A stretch of 6,353 bases of DNA from a bacterium. GTDB lineage: Bacteria; Verrucomicrobiota; Verrucomicrobiae; Limisphaerales; J093. Each line of letters starts with the position of its first letter. Within the stretch, counting starts at the first letter, position 1. Positions 1-6,184 of this stretch are shown one piece after another. Location: contig JAKCAB010000642.1 of NCBI GenBank assembly GCA_021839785.1, positions 1 to 6,353 on the forward strand, given 5' to 3'. Under the pieces are notes generated by a model that was not told the origin of the DNA, searched no databases, and was given only the letters and a program-made list of their open reading frames with translations. A program made the translations under genes and the position numbers.

Positions 1-1493
1 GCTGGAAAGTCGTCCGCGCGCACCCGTACGACAAGGCGCGCCAGCACGGCTTCATCGATTCGCAGGCGATGGGCATGGAGGTTTTTCGGGCGCTCGATCC
101 GGATGCGCCGTTGATCGTCGCCGAGAGCGTCTGGCAGTACAGCCATCACGTTTTGTCCGGCCTCACCACGCATCGCGGGCCGATCCTCACCGTGGCGAAC
201 TGGAGCGGCACCTGGCCGGGCTTGGTCGGCATGTTGAACCTGAACGGCTCGCTCACCAAGGCCGGCGTGAAGTACAGCACGCTTTGGAGCGAAGACTTCC
301 GGGACACCGCGTTCAAGGCCGGCCTCCGGCAGTGGCTCCAGACTGGCATCGTCACCCATGACCAAAGCCACGTCCGCGACCTGGCGCTGCTCAAGTTGCC
401 CGCTGCCGACGAGGCGCTGGGCCGGGACTGGGCGCGCGCGTTCCGCCAGCGCAAGGCCATCATGGGAGTGTTCGACGAAGGCTGCATGGGCATGTTCAAC
501 GCCATCGTCCCGGACGAGTTACTCCACCCCACCGGCGTGTTCAAAGAGCGCCTGAGCCAGTCCACCCTTTACGCGGCGATGCAGCCGGTCAGCGACGCCG
601 AGGCGCGCGAGGTGTTGACGTGGTACGTTCGCAAAGGCGTGAAGTTCTGTTGGGGCGCCGACGAGGCGACCGAGTTGACCGAGGCGCAGACGCTCCAGCA
701 ATGCAAGATGTACATCGCGGCGGTCCGGCTGGCGGCGGACTTCGGTTGCGACGCCATCGGCATCCAATACCAGCAAGGCTTGAAGGACCTCGCGCCGGCC
801 AGCGACCTCGTCGAAGGCACGCTCAACAACGTGGACCGCCCGCCGGTGAAATGTGCCCAGACCGGCAAAGTGCTGTTCGACGGCGAGGCGTTGCCGCACT
901 TCAACGAAGTCGATGAATGCGCCGGCCTCGACAGCCTCGTGACCTACCAGCTCTGGCGCGAACTCGGGTTTGCCCCGGAAAACACGCTCCACGATGTGCG
1001 CTGGGCCGATTGGGACCAGTCCAAGACCACCGACGAGTACGTCTGGGTCCTCGAGATCTCCGGCGCCGTGCCGCCGGCCCACCTGATCGGCGGCTGGAAG
1101 GGCGTGACCAGCGAGCGCCAGCCGGCGATGTACTTCCGGCTCGGCGGCGGCACGGTCAAGGGCATCAGCAAACCGGGCTGGATCGTCTGGAGCCGCGTGT
1201 TCGTGATGGACGGCAAGTTGCATTGCGACCTCGGCGTGGCGGAAGTCATCAGCCTGCCACAGGCCGAGACCGAGCGCCGCTGGCGCGAGACCACACCGCA
1301 GTGGCCGATCATGCACGCGGTCCTCAAAGGCATCTCGCGCGACCAGATGATGGCTCGGCACAAGTCGAACCACATCCAAGTCGTCTATGCGCCGAACGAA
1401 AAGCAGGCGCACCGTGCCTGCCGGATCAAGGCCGCCGCGCTCGCCGAGTTGGGCCTCGAAGTCCATCTCTGCGGCGATGTGAAGCTCGCATAA
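1..1493 (+). CDS. L-fucose/L-arabinose isomerase-like protein, 3' part (5' end outside window)
   Basis: The reading frame is already open at base 3 and runs to a TAA at 1491-1493, giving 496 visible residues. The first in-window ATG (69) is not a credible start, because the 22 codons before it read as continuous protein. The protein resembles cytoplasmic aldose-ketose isomerases of the fucose/arabinose isomerase type, which interconvert sugars using a bound divalent metal. Supporting features are the Glu-x-Asp pair in [11 protein letters not shown] (visible residues 302 and 304), which fits the acidic metal ligands of the family, and a C-terminal SNHIQVVYA segment whose His457 could be the third ligand. 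A Gly/Trp-rich stretch (ANWSGTWPG) lies in the N-terminal third. The alignment is from memory, so the substrate (fucose, arabinose or another sugar) is not determined. The C-terminus looks complete. The gene is convergent with the oxoamine synthase gene, from which the paired repeats separate it. No frameshift is seen. The family call is moderate and the coding call very strong. Confidence 0.68.
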   Translation, partial: WKVVRAHPYDKARQHGFIDSQAMGMEVFRALDPDAPLIVAESVWQYSHHVLSGLTTHRGPILTVANWSGTWPGLVGMLNLNGSLTKAGVKYSTLWSEDFRDTAFKAGLRQWLQTGIVTHDQSHVRDLALLKLPAADEALGRDWARAFRQRKAIMGVFDEGCMGMFNAIVPDELLHPTGVFKERLSQSTLYAAMQPVSDAEAREVLTWYVRKGVKFCWGADEATELTEAQTLQQCKMYIAAVRLAADFGCDAIGIQYQQGLKDLAPASDLVEGTLNNVDRPPVKCAQTGKVLFDGEALPHFNEVDECAGLDSLVTYQLWRELGFAPENTLHDVRWADWDQSKTTDEYVWVLEISGAVPPAHLIGGWKGVTSERQPAMYFRLGGGTVKGISKPGWIVWSRVFVMDGKLHCDLGVAEVISLPQAETERRWRETTPQWPIMHAVLKGISRDQMMARHKSNHIQVVYAPNEKQAHRACRIKAAALAELGLEVHLCGDVKLA

Positions 1494-1504
1494 GAGCCTA
1501 GCTG

Positions 1505-1632
1505 GCGCGCGGCTGTCCTCAGCCGCAGCGACTCCGCGCGCGAGCAAAGCCAGGAAGGCGTCCGACGCTCTCTTCGAGGGGAGGGCCGCTGCGACCGGAG
1601 ACCGGTCGCGGTCCGGAATTCCCGCCACGCGC
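1505..1632. repeat. Direct repeat copy 1 of a 128-bp structured intergenic element
   Basis: This copy matches 1644-1771 at a constant offset of 139 bases with no gap. I count seven mismatches in 128 positions (1538, 1577, 1587, 1590, 1616, 1622, 1627). It carries a perfect 7-bp stem with loop TCCT at 1509-1526 (GCGGCTG/CAGCCGC) and a perfect 8-bp stem with loop AGA at 1591-1609 (GCGACCGG/CCGGTCGC). Between them is an 11-base palindrome with one central base, GCGTC-C-GACGC (1558-1568). All seven mismatches fall outside the two stem-loops. It begins 11 bases after the stop of the isomerase-like gene. No T-run follows either hairpin, so it is not a standard intrinsic terminator. It is probably a dispersed non-coding repeat of the REP/MITE kind, but that is inferred because only this locus is visible. 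Confidence 0.9.
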
Positions 1633-1643
1633 CCAATTGGCCA

Positions 1644-1771
1644 GCGCGCGGCTGTCCTCAGCCGCAGCGACTCCGCACGCGAGCAAAGCCAGGAAGGCGT
1701 CCGACGCTCTCTTCGCGGGGAGGGCGGCGGCGACCGGAGACCGGTCGCGGTCCGCAATTCGCGCCGCGCGC
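1644..1771. repeat. Direct repeat copy 2 of the 128-bp structured intergenic element
   Basis: This is the second copy, in the same orientation as 1505-1632 and separated from it by 11 bases (1633-1643). The same stem-loops lie at 1648-1665 and 1730-1748 with identical stems and loops. It ends 12 bases before the stop codon of the minus-strand oxoamine synthase gene, so the pair fills nearly the whole gap between two convergent genes. Open frames cross both copies, but they read through on either strand without start signals or family resemblance, so I treat the element as non-coding. High similarity without indels suggests a fairly recent tandem duplication. Confidence 0.9.
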
Positions 1772-1783
1772 AAAGCCAACGGC

Positions 1784-2884
1784 TCAACGCGCGACCGCGC
1801 GCAAGGCATCCGCGAGCCGGTCGAGTTCAGCCGGTTGGTGCTCGCTCGAAATCGCGAAGCGGAAGAATCCATCCGCCGGCCCACCGGGATAGCGGATGTG
1901 CGTTGGATAAACGCCCCGCGCCAGCAAGGCGCGGCGCAAGCGCGCGTTGGCCGCCGGTTCGGGAAGCGCCAGACCGATCATCGGCGCGGCGTTGTCCGGC
2001 ACCGCGAAACCGGCCGCGCGGGCCGCGGTTTTGACTTGTGCGGTGTTGGTCCGCAGACGGTCACGCATGGCTTGGTCGTTGGCGATGAGTTCGCCCGCGG
2101 CCAGCGCCGCCGCCGCCGCCGGCAAAGGCATCGGCGTGCTGGCCCCGAACCAGCGGCTGCCCGCGACGATCCGGTCGATCAGCGCGCGGTTGCCCAGCAC
2201 GAATCCGCCGAACGAGCCAAACGCCTTGCTGAGCGTGCCGGTCACGAGGACTCGCGGGTCGCGAACGCCGCCTTCTTCGAGCGTGCCGCGGCCTTGATTT
2301 CCCAGCGTACCGACGCCATGCGCGTCGTCCACGAGCAGCCGGCCGGCTTTCGGCAGAACCTCCAGGTACGCCGGCAGCGGCGCGAGCGAGCCGTCATGGC
2401 TGAATACACCGTCGGTCATGACCAGCGGCTTTGCGCGCGCCGGCAATCGCCGCAACCGCCGTCGCAGATCGTCCGGATCGCGATGCCGGAATTCGGCGAC
2501 GGGGAAGTCCAGTTCGGCCGCGGCGTCGCGCAAGCTGGCGTGGGCGCGGGCGTCGAGGAAGGCGTGGGTCACGTCGCCAGCCAGGACGCGGGCGACGATG
2601 GGATTGGTGGCGTAGCCGGAATCGACCAGCAGCGCGCGCTCGGCGCGGAAGAAGCGCGCGAGCCAGGTCTCCAGTTCAGCGAAGAGCGGGTGGTTGCCGG
2701 TGGTGAGCCGCGACGCCGCGACGCCGAAGCCCTGTTTTTCCAACGCTTCGCGCGCTGCTGCGATCACCCGCGGATGTCGGCTGAGCCGGAAATAATCGCA
2801 CCCGCCAAAATAGACCCAGCGCCGGCCTCGCCACTCGACCCGCGTCAGATCGACCTGCCGGAGCCGCTCGGGGAAACCGTTCAT
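1784..2884 (-). CDS. PLP-dependent alpha-oxoamine synthase (BioF/Kbl-like family)
   Basis: This 366-residue cytoplasmic enzyme is of fold-type I. Members of the family condense an amino acid with an acyl-CoA and release CO2: 8-amino-7-oxononanoate synthase, glycine C-acetyltransferase, serine palmitoyltransferase and 5-aminolevulinate synthase. Visible hallmarks are the TGTLSKAFGSFGG loop with the Schiff-base lysine at Lys220, LLVDDAHGVGTLG with Asp186 and His189, the PLP-stacking His115 in HASLRD, TDGVFSHDG (157-165), and the N-terminal CDYFRLSRHP motif where BioF-like enzymes read NDYLGLSxHP. The length is slightly below the family norm of about 380-400, mostly at the N-terminus. Departures from typical BioF are ASRLTTGNHPLF where a His normally precedes the LE motif, and HASLRDAA in place of HASxxDGA. 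The ATG at 2884 was chosen because its ATGA overlaps the stop of the upstream gene and the homology begins just after; the frame extends to 3631, but that part lies antiphase over the upstream gene. The substrate is not assigned, and no other biotin gene is visible. Confidence 0.85.
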   Translation of the reverse strand: MNGFPERLRQVDLTRVEWRGRRWVYFGGCDYFRLSRHPRVIAAAREALEKQGFGVAASRLTTGNHPLFAELETWLARFFRAERALLVDSGYATNPIVARVLAGDVTHAFLDARAHASLRDAAAELDFPVAEFRHRDPDDLRRRLRRLPARAKPLVMTDGVFSHDGSLAPLPAYLEVLPKAGRLLVDDAHGVGTLGNQGRGTLEEGGVRDPRVLVTGTLSKAFGSFGGFVLGNRALIDRIVAGSRWFGASTPMPLPAAAAALAAGELIANDQAMRDRLRTNTAQVKTAARAAGFAVPDNAAPMIGLALPEPAANARLRRALLARGVYPTHIRYPGGPADGFFRFAISSEHQPAELDRLADALRAVAR

Positions 2885-3846
2885 GCAAAGGCCAGGCCCG
2901 CGCCGCGACCGACGCTTTGAATGTGCTGGCGGGCTTCGTCGTATTCGGCGGCGGTGCTCAAGTGCTCGAGCATGAGCGGCGGTTGGTGCGGCAGTTCGGC
3001 GAGGCGGCGCAGGTAGGTCGCGTAGTCGAGTTGGCCACGACCGGGGACGACTTCGCGGAAATGCACGTTCATCTCGACTTCCCAGGCGAGGTCTTTGGCG
3101 TGGCAACTGACGATCCAGCGGCCAAGCTTGTCGAAGCATTCGTTGAGCAGGTCGGTGTTGCGGTAAAAGAGACGGGGGGAATTGACCAAGGTGCAGGGAG
3201 CGAGGTGCACGCCGAAGGCTGGGCGGTCGACCGCCTTGAGCATCCGCAGGCAGGAGCCCGCGCTGTCCGGCAAGGCCCAGCCCATCATTTCGTAACAGAA
3301 CTTGGCGCGCTTGGGCTTCACGGCGTCGATGATCTTGCGCGCGTTCTCGACCGCGGCGTCGAAAAAGCGCGGCGACAAGTTGTCGGGGTGCGGGCCGTAC
3401 CAGATCGTCTCGTTGAAGGAGCCGGCGATGTCCACGCAGCAGCGCGCGCCGACCTCGTCCGCGAGCGCCAGGCCGTCGGTCACGGTCTTGAGGTGTTCGC
3501 TGCGTTTGTCGGCTTTGGCGTCGAGCAGGTTCACCCAACGCCCGACCTCGGAGAGGACGACGCCGTGCCGGGCGAACGCTTCGCGGGTGGCTTGGATCGC
3601 GGCGGCGTCTTGCAAGGAAACGTTGGGGCAATACGCAGCGGCGTAGCCGAGGTCGCGGTGCGCTTTGGCGAGGGCGTCGGGATCGGCGGGCGCGTTGAAC
3701 AGCGGCCCGCCGAGGCGGATCGGCAGCGTGGGGCGCCGGCTTTGCGCGGCCGACGCGAGGAAGCCAGGCGCGGCGCCCGCGGCGGTGGCGAAAAGGCCGG
3801 CGTGGAACGAGCGGCCCAGAAACGAGCGGCGGGAAAGGTTTTGCAT
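2881..3846 (-). CDS. Tat-exported sugar phosphate isomerase/epimerase-like TIM-barrel protein
   Basis: This 321-residue protein opens with a twin-arginine signal, SRRSFLGRSF (residues 5-14, Arg6-Arg7), followed by a hydrophobic Ala/Gly-rich stretch and a plausible cleavage region around ASAAQS (31-36). It therefore probably acts outside the cytoplasm. The mature part resembles the xylose isomerase-like TIM-barrel family (AP endonuclease family 2 superfamily), with likely metal or catalytic residues Glu100 (LSEVGRW), Glu186 (CYEMMGW), His214 (GVHLAP), His249 (SCHAKD) and Glu294 (LMLEHL). VPGRGQLDY (267-275) is also typical of the family. The ATG at 3846 is preferred over an upstream ATG at 4071 because it places the Tat motif at the N-terminus and because 4071 would run the gene into the divergent FKBP gene. 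No Shine-Dalgarno sequence precedes it. The TGA stop overlaps the oxoamine synthase ATG, so the two are probably co-transcribed and translationally coupled. The exact sugar substrate is unknown. Confidence 0.85.
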   Translation of the reverse strand: MQNLSRRSFLGRSFHAGLFATAAGAAPGFLASAAQSRRPTLPIRLGGPLFNAPADPDALAKAHRDLGYAAAYCPNVSLQDAAAIQATREAFARHGVVLSEVGRWVNLLDAKADKRSEHLKTVTDGLALADEVGARCCVDIAGSFNETIWYGPHPDNLSPRFFDAAVENARKIIDAVKPKRAKFCYEMMGWALPDSAGSCLRMLKAVDRPAFGVHLAPCTLVNSPRLFYRNTDLLNECFDKLGRWIVSCHAKDLAWEVEMNVHFREVVPGRGQLDYATYLRRLAELPHQPPLMLEHLSTAAEYDEARQHIQSVGRGAGLAFA

Positions 3847-3982
3847 GGGCCGGAGTTTAGCGGCCTGCCGGGATTCTTCCACGCTGAAGTGAGGTTCGCC
3901 GCGGCTCTGCACTTTCGGTCGCTTTTGCTGTTGAAACGCCGGGCGGTTTCCGAAATCTTCGTCGCGAACGACGGCTAATTTT
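3847..3982. promoter_or_regulatory. Divergent intergenic promoter region between TIM-barrel/oxoamine synthase pair and FKBP gene
   Basis: This 136-base gap separates two start codons pointing away from each other, so it must carry promoters for both directions. It is locally less GC-rich than its surroundings near the FKBP side. A TTGAAA at 3931-3936 could serve as a -35 box for the FKBP gene, but the hexamer 17 bases downstream (AATCTT, 3954-3959) matches the -10 consensus poorly, so no exact promoter is called. I see no convincing sigma-70 pair for the minus strand. No gene-sized frame with a sensible start is contained here. Confidence 0.5.
3960..3973. other. Small inverted repeat in the FKBP 5' leader
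   Basis: CGTCG-CGAA-CGACG forms a perfect 5-bp stem with a 4-base loop, ending nine bases before the FKBP ATG at 3983. On the transcript it would sit where a ribosome binding site would normally be. On the opposite strand the loop reads TTCG, the stable tetraloop sequence. It is short enough to occur by chance in GC-rich DNA, so any function is a guess. Confidence 0.3.
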
Positions 3983-4819
3983 ATGAAATACACTTGGTCT
4001 TGGCTGGCGCTTTCGGGCTTGCTCGCGGTTGGCGCGCAGGCGGCTGACGCGGAGGCGCTGAAGGATTCCAACCAGAAGTTCAGTTACGGGCTCGGCATGA
4101 GCCTGGGCGCCAATCTCAAACGGTCGGGCGTGGACCCGGCCCAGGTGGACTTCGGCCTTTTGGAAAAAGGCATGAAGGACGCCTCCGGAGGCAAAACCCT
4201 GCTCACCGAAATGGAGGCGCGCGGGGCGATCATGGCGTTCCAAACCGAGGCGCGCAAAAAACTCGCGGAAAAGAACAAGAAAGAAGCGGAGGAATTCCTG
4301 GCCGCCAACAAGAGCAAGCCGGGGGTGGTGACCACCGCGAGCGGCCTCCAGTACAAGATCCTGACCGAAGGGCAGGGGGAGTCGCCCAAGGCCACGGATA
4401 ACGTGACCGTGCACTACAAAGGCACGCTCCTGGACGGCACGGAATTCGACAATTCCTACAAGCGCAACCAGCCGGCGAGCTTCGGCGTGGGCCAAGTCAT
4501 CAAAGGTTGGACCGAGGCGCTGCAACTCATGAAGCCCGGCGCCAAATGGGAACTGTACATCCCGCCCGACCTGGCTTACGGCGAGGCGGGGCGGCCCGGC
4601 ATTCCGCCCAATTCGTTGCTGACTTTCGAGGTTGAACTGATCTCGGTCCAGACCGCGACGCCCGCGGCGGCCCCCGCGCAGCCAGTCACCAGCGACATCA
4701 TCAAAGTGCCGTCGAAGGAGGAGCTCGAAAAGGGCGCGAAGATCGAGGTGATCAAGGCTTCCGATCTCGAGAAACTCAAAGAGCAGGAAAAAGCGAAAGC
4801 GAAGCCGCAGCAGAAATAG
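3983..4819 (+). CDS. Exported FKBP-type peptidyl-prolyl cis-trans isomerase with C-terminal charged tail
   Basis: This 278-residue folding catalyst speeds cis-trans isomerisation of X-Pro bonds, probably in the periplasm. It has a short signal peptide (residues 1-20, cleavage near AQA-ADA), an N-terminal FKBP dimerisation domain (about 27-110) with a Lys/Glu-rich helical linker (91-110), and a FKBP catalytic domain (about 137-222). The residues lining the FK506 pocket in FKBP12 are all present: Tyr145, Phe155, Asp156, Phe167, Val172-Ile173, Trp176, Tyr199 and Phe215. The order matches the FkpA/FklB/Mip group. After the domain comes an Ala/Pro linker (224-235) and a charged, probably helical tail to residue 278, longer than usual for the group. 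The ATG at 3983 directly starts the signal peptide; no Shine-Dalgarno sequence is visible. The gene appears monocistronic, with its own intrinsic terminator 25 bases downstream. Confidence 0.95.
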   Translation: MKYTWSWLALSGLLAVGAQAADAEALKDSNQKFSYGLGMSLGANLKRSGVDPAQVDFGLLEKGMKDASGGKTLLTEMEARGAIMAFQTEARKKLAEKNKKEAEEFLAANKSKPGVVTTASGLQYKILTEGQGESPKATDNVTVHYKGTLLDGTEFDNSYKRNQPASFGVGQVIKGWTEALQLMKPGAKWELYIPPDLAYGEAGRPGIPPNSLLTFEVELISVQTATPAAAPAQPVTSDIIKVPSKEELEKGAKIEVIKASDLEKLKEQEKAKAKPQQK

Positions 4820-4844
4820 CCGCTTTTCCGAACCGTGTTTTCCC

Positions 4845-4877
4845 CAGGCCGCCCGCCAGGCGGCCTGTTTCGTTTTT
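4845..4877 (+). terminator. Rho-independent terminator of the FKBP gene
   Basis: A perfect 9-bp GC-rich stem CAGGCCGCC/GGCGGCCTG (4845-4853 and 4859-4867) with loop CGCCA is followed by TTTCGTTTTT (4868-4877). It lies 25 bases after the FKBP stop. The T-run exists only on the plus-strand side, so it is not an evident bidirectional terminator for the convergent agmatine deiminase gene, whose stop is 62 bases further on. Confidence 0.92.
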
Positions 4878-4938
4878 AGAAACCTGCGTTGGCAGAACTG
4901 AGCTTGTGGGGTCCGGCTGTTTTCGCGGCATGATGGGG

Positions 4939-6030
4939 CTAACCCGCCGCCGGTTCTTGTTGAGTGAGGCAGTGGAGTGAGCCGAATCCGAGCACCAAGT
5001 CCACGGCGTGAATGCCCACGACCGGTCGGTCGCGGAACAGTTCGCCCAGGATGCCGAGCGCCACGCGGTCGTTCGGGTCGTTGAAGGTGGGAACGATCAC
5101 GGCCGCGTTGGCGATGTAGAAATTCGCGTAGCTGGCCGGCAGGCGATAGTCCTCGAAGTAGAGCGGGGCGGGCATCGGCAGCGGAACCACCTCCGGTTTC
5201 GAACCGTCCTCGAGCCGGAGGTCTTGGACGCGTTCCCAGTTCTCGGCGAGCGACCGGTAGTTGGGGTCGCGCCGGTCGGTCTCCCGGATGAGCACCAAGG
5301 TCCGCGGATTCACGAACCGGCAGATGTCGTCGATGTGGCCATGCGTGTCGTCGCCGACCGGTCCGGCGGCGAGCCAAAGCACGTTTTTCACGCCCAAATA
5401 GCGTTGGAAGGTGGCGTCGTAATCGGCGCGGCTCAGGCCGGGGTTGCGCACTTGGACCGCCGGATCGAGGTAGCACTCCTCGGTCGTCAAAAGCGTGCCG
5501 CGGCCGTTGACCTCGATCCCGCCGCCTTCGATCACGAACGGCCGGCCGTGGCATTCCGCGTGAAAGAGCGGCCGGTCGAGAACGCGCGCGGCCGTTTCCG
5601 GCACTTTGCGGTCTTTCTGCCAGTCGGCGTACTTGGCCCAGGCGTTGAAGTGGCAGTGGACGATCGCCAACTCCGCCTGGCGCCCTTTGCCGCGGCGGAC
5701 GCAAATCGGGCCGCTGTCGCGGGTCCAACCGCGATTGGTCGGGTGCACGATGAATTCGACGCGGCTCGAATCCGCGCCGGCACGAGCCAGGTAACTGCGC
5801 GCCTGTTTCTCGCTGGCCCGGTGGTTGACCAGCAGCCGCACCGTTTCGCCGGGCGCGATTTTGCGCACCATTTCGCCGTACACCCAGCGGATGGTGTCCA
5901 GCTTGCCCGGCCAATCCGTCTCGTTGTGAGGCCAGCCGAGCCAGGTGGCGGCGTGGGGCTCCCATTCGGCGGGCATGGCGAATCCCCGTTCGGCGGGCGT
6001 GCGCGCGGAGGTGTCGATCGGTTTCGGCAT
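4939..6030 (-). CDS. aguA: Agmatine deiminase (agmatine iminohydrolase)
   Basis: This 363-residue cytoplasmic enzyme hydrolyses agmatine to N-carbamoylputrescine and ammonia, the middle step from arginine to putrescine by way of arginine decarboxylase. It belongs to the guanidino-group-modifying (peptidyl-arginine-deiminase-like) superfamily. Family signatures run full length: MPAEWEPHAATWLGWPHN (19-36), TNRGWTRDSGP (98-108, Asp105), FVIEGGGIEVNGRGTLLTTE (165-184, Glu168), DDTHGHIDD (227-235, catalytic His232), LPASYANFYIAN (297-308) and C-terminal GSLHCLTQQEP with nucleophile Cys354. The length is normal for the family and all catalytic residues are in place, so it should be active. The ATG at 6030 leaves an 18-residue lead before the conserved MPAEW, as is usual in relatives; no Shine-Dalgarno sequence is seen. 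It is convergent with the FKBP gene and divergent from the membrane-protein gene on its other side. The usual partner amidase is not in the window, so it appears to stand alone here. Confidence 0.95.
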   Translation of the reverse strand: MPKPIDTSARTPAERGFAMPAEWEPHAATWLGWPHNETDWPGKLDTIRWVYGEMVRKIAPGETVRLLVNHRASEKQARSYLARAGADSSRVEFIVHPTNRGWTRDSGPICVRRGKGRQAELAIVHCHFNAWAKYADWQKDRKVPETAARVLDRPLFHAECHGRPFVIEGGGIEVNGRGTLLTTEECYLDPAVQVRNPGLSRADYDATFQRYLGVKNVLWLAAGPVGDDTHGHIDDICRFVNPRTLVLIRETDRRDPNYRSLAENWERVQDLRLEDGSKPEVVPLPMPAPLYFEDYRLPASYANFYIANAAVIVPTFNDPNDRVALGILGELFRDRPVVGIHAVDLVLGFGSLHCLTQQEPAAG

Positions 6031-6184
6031 AGCGAGTCGGCGGGAGGGTAGCGGCTCGCCGCAAGTTGTCCATGCCCGTCACCGCCTGGCCGGTGCTGTC
6101 GCCGTTCCAACGCCGGGCCTGGGTTTGTAATTGAGCCGCCCCGCCGCTTCGGGCAAGGTCCACGCCTAAACAACCCGAACGTGT
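6031..6184. promoter_or_regulatory. Divergent intergenic region between agmatine deiminase and the right-edge membrane protein
   Basis: This 154-base gap lies between divergent start codons and must hold promoters for both genes. I found no -35/-10 pair with acceptable spacing in either direction; TTGAGC at 6131-6136 has no -10 partner. A weak inverted repeat, CACCG-CCTGGC-CGGTG, is present at about 6080-6095. No gene or RNA structure is recognised. Confidence 0.4.

Noticed and set aside
1505..1771. CRISPR array or transposon ends
   Set aside because: There are only two long units with an 11-base spacer, no unique spacers of regular size, no transposase and no target-site duplication that I can see.
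1770..1778. Possible start of a third repeat copy (GCAAAGCCA shared with the unit)
   Set aside because: Only nine bases match and the following sequence is the 3' end of the oxoamine synthase gene; chance is a sufficient explanation.
519..1787. A 422-codon minus-strand open frame crossing both repeats
   Set aside because: It is antisense to the isomerase-like gene, and its repeated peptide segments only reflect the DNA repeat.
1637..2920. A 427-codon plus-strand open frame
   Set aside because: It begins inside the second repeat and is antisense to the oxoamine synthase; the protein is Arg/Ala-rich with no family resemblance.
2885..3631. N-terminal extension of the oxoamine synthase frame (Arg/Pro/Ala-rich, about 249 residues)
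   Set aside because: It lies in a different frame over the well-supported TIM-barrel gene, has low-complexity GC-driven composition, and the family homology starts only after the ATG at 2884.
2917..3978. A 353-codon plus-strand open frame
   Set aside because: It is antisense to the TIM-barrel gene, which has clear motifs and a Tat signal.
3847..4071. Upstream start (4071) for the TIM-barrel gene
   Set aside because: It would add 75 unlike residues, overlap the start of the divergent FKBP gene and bury the Tat motif inside the protein.
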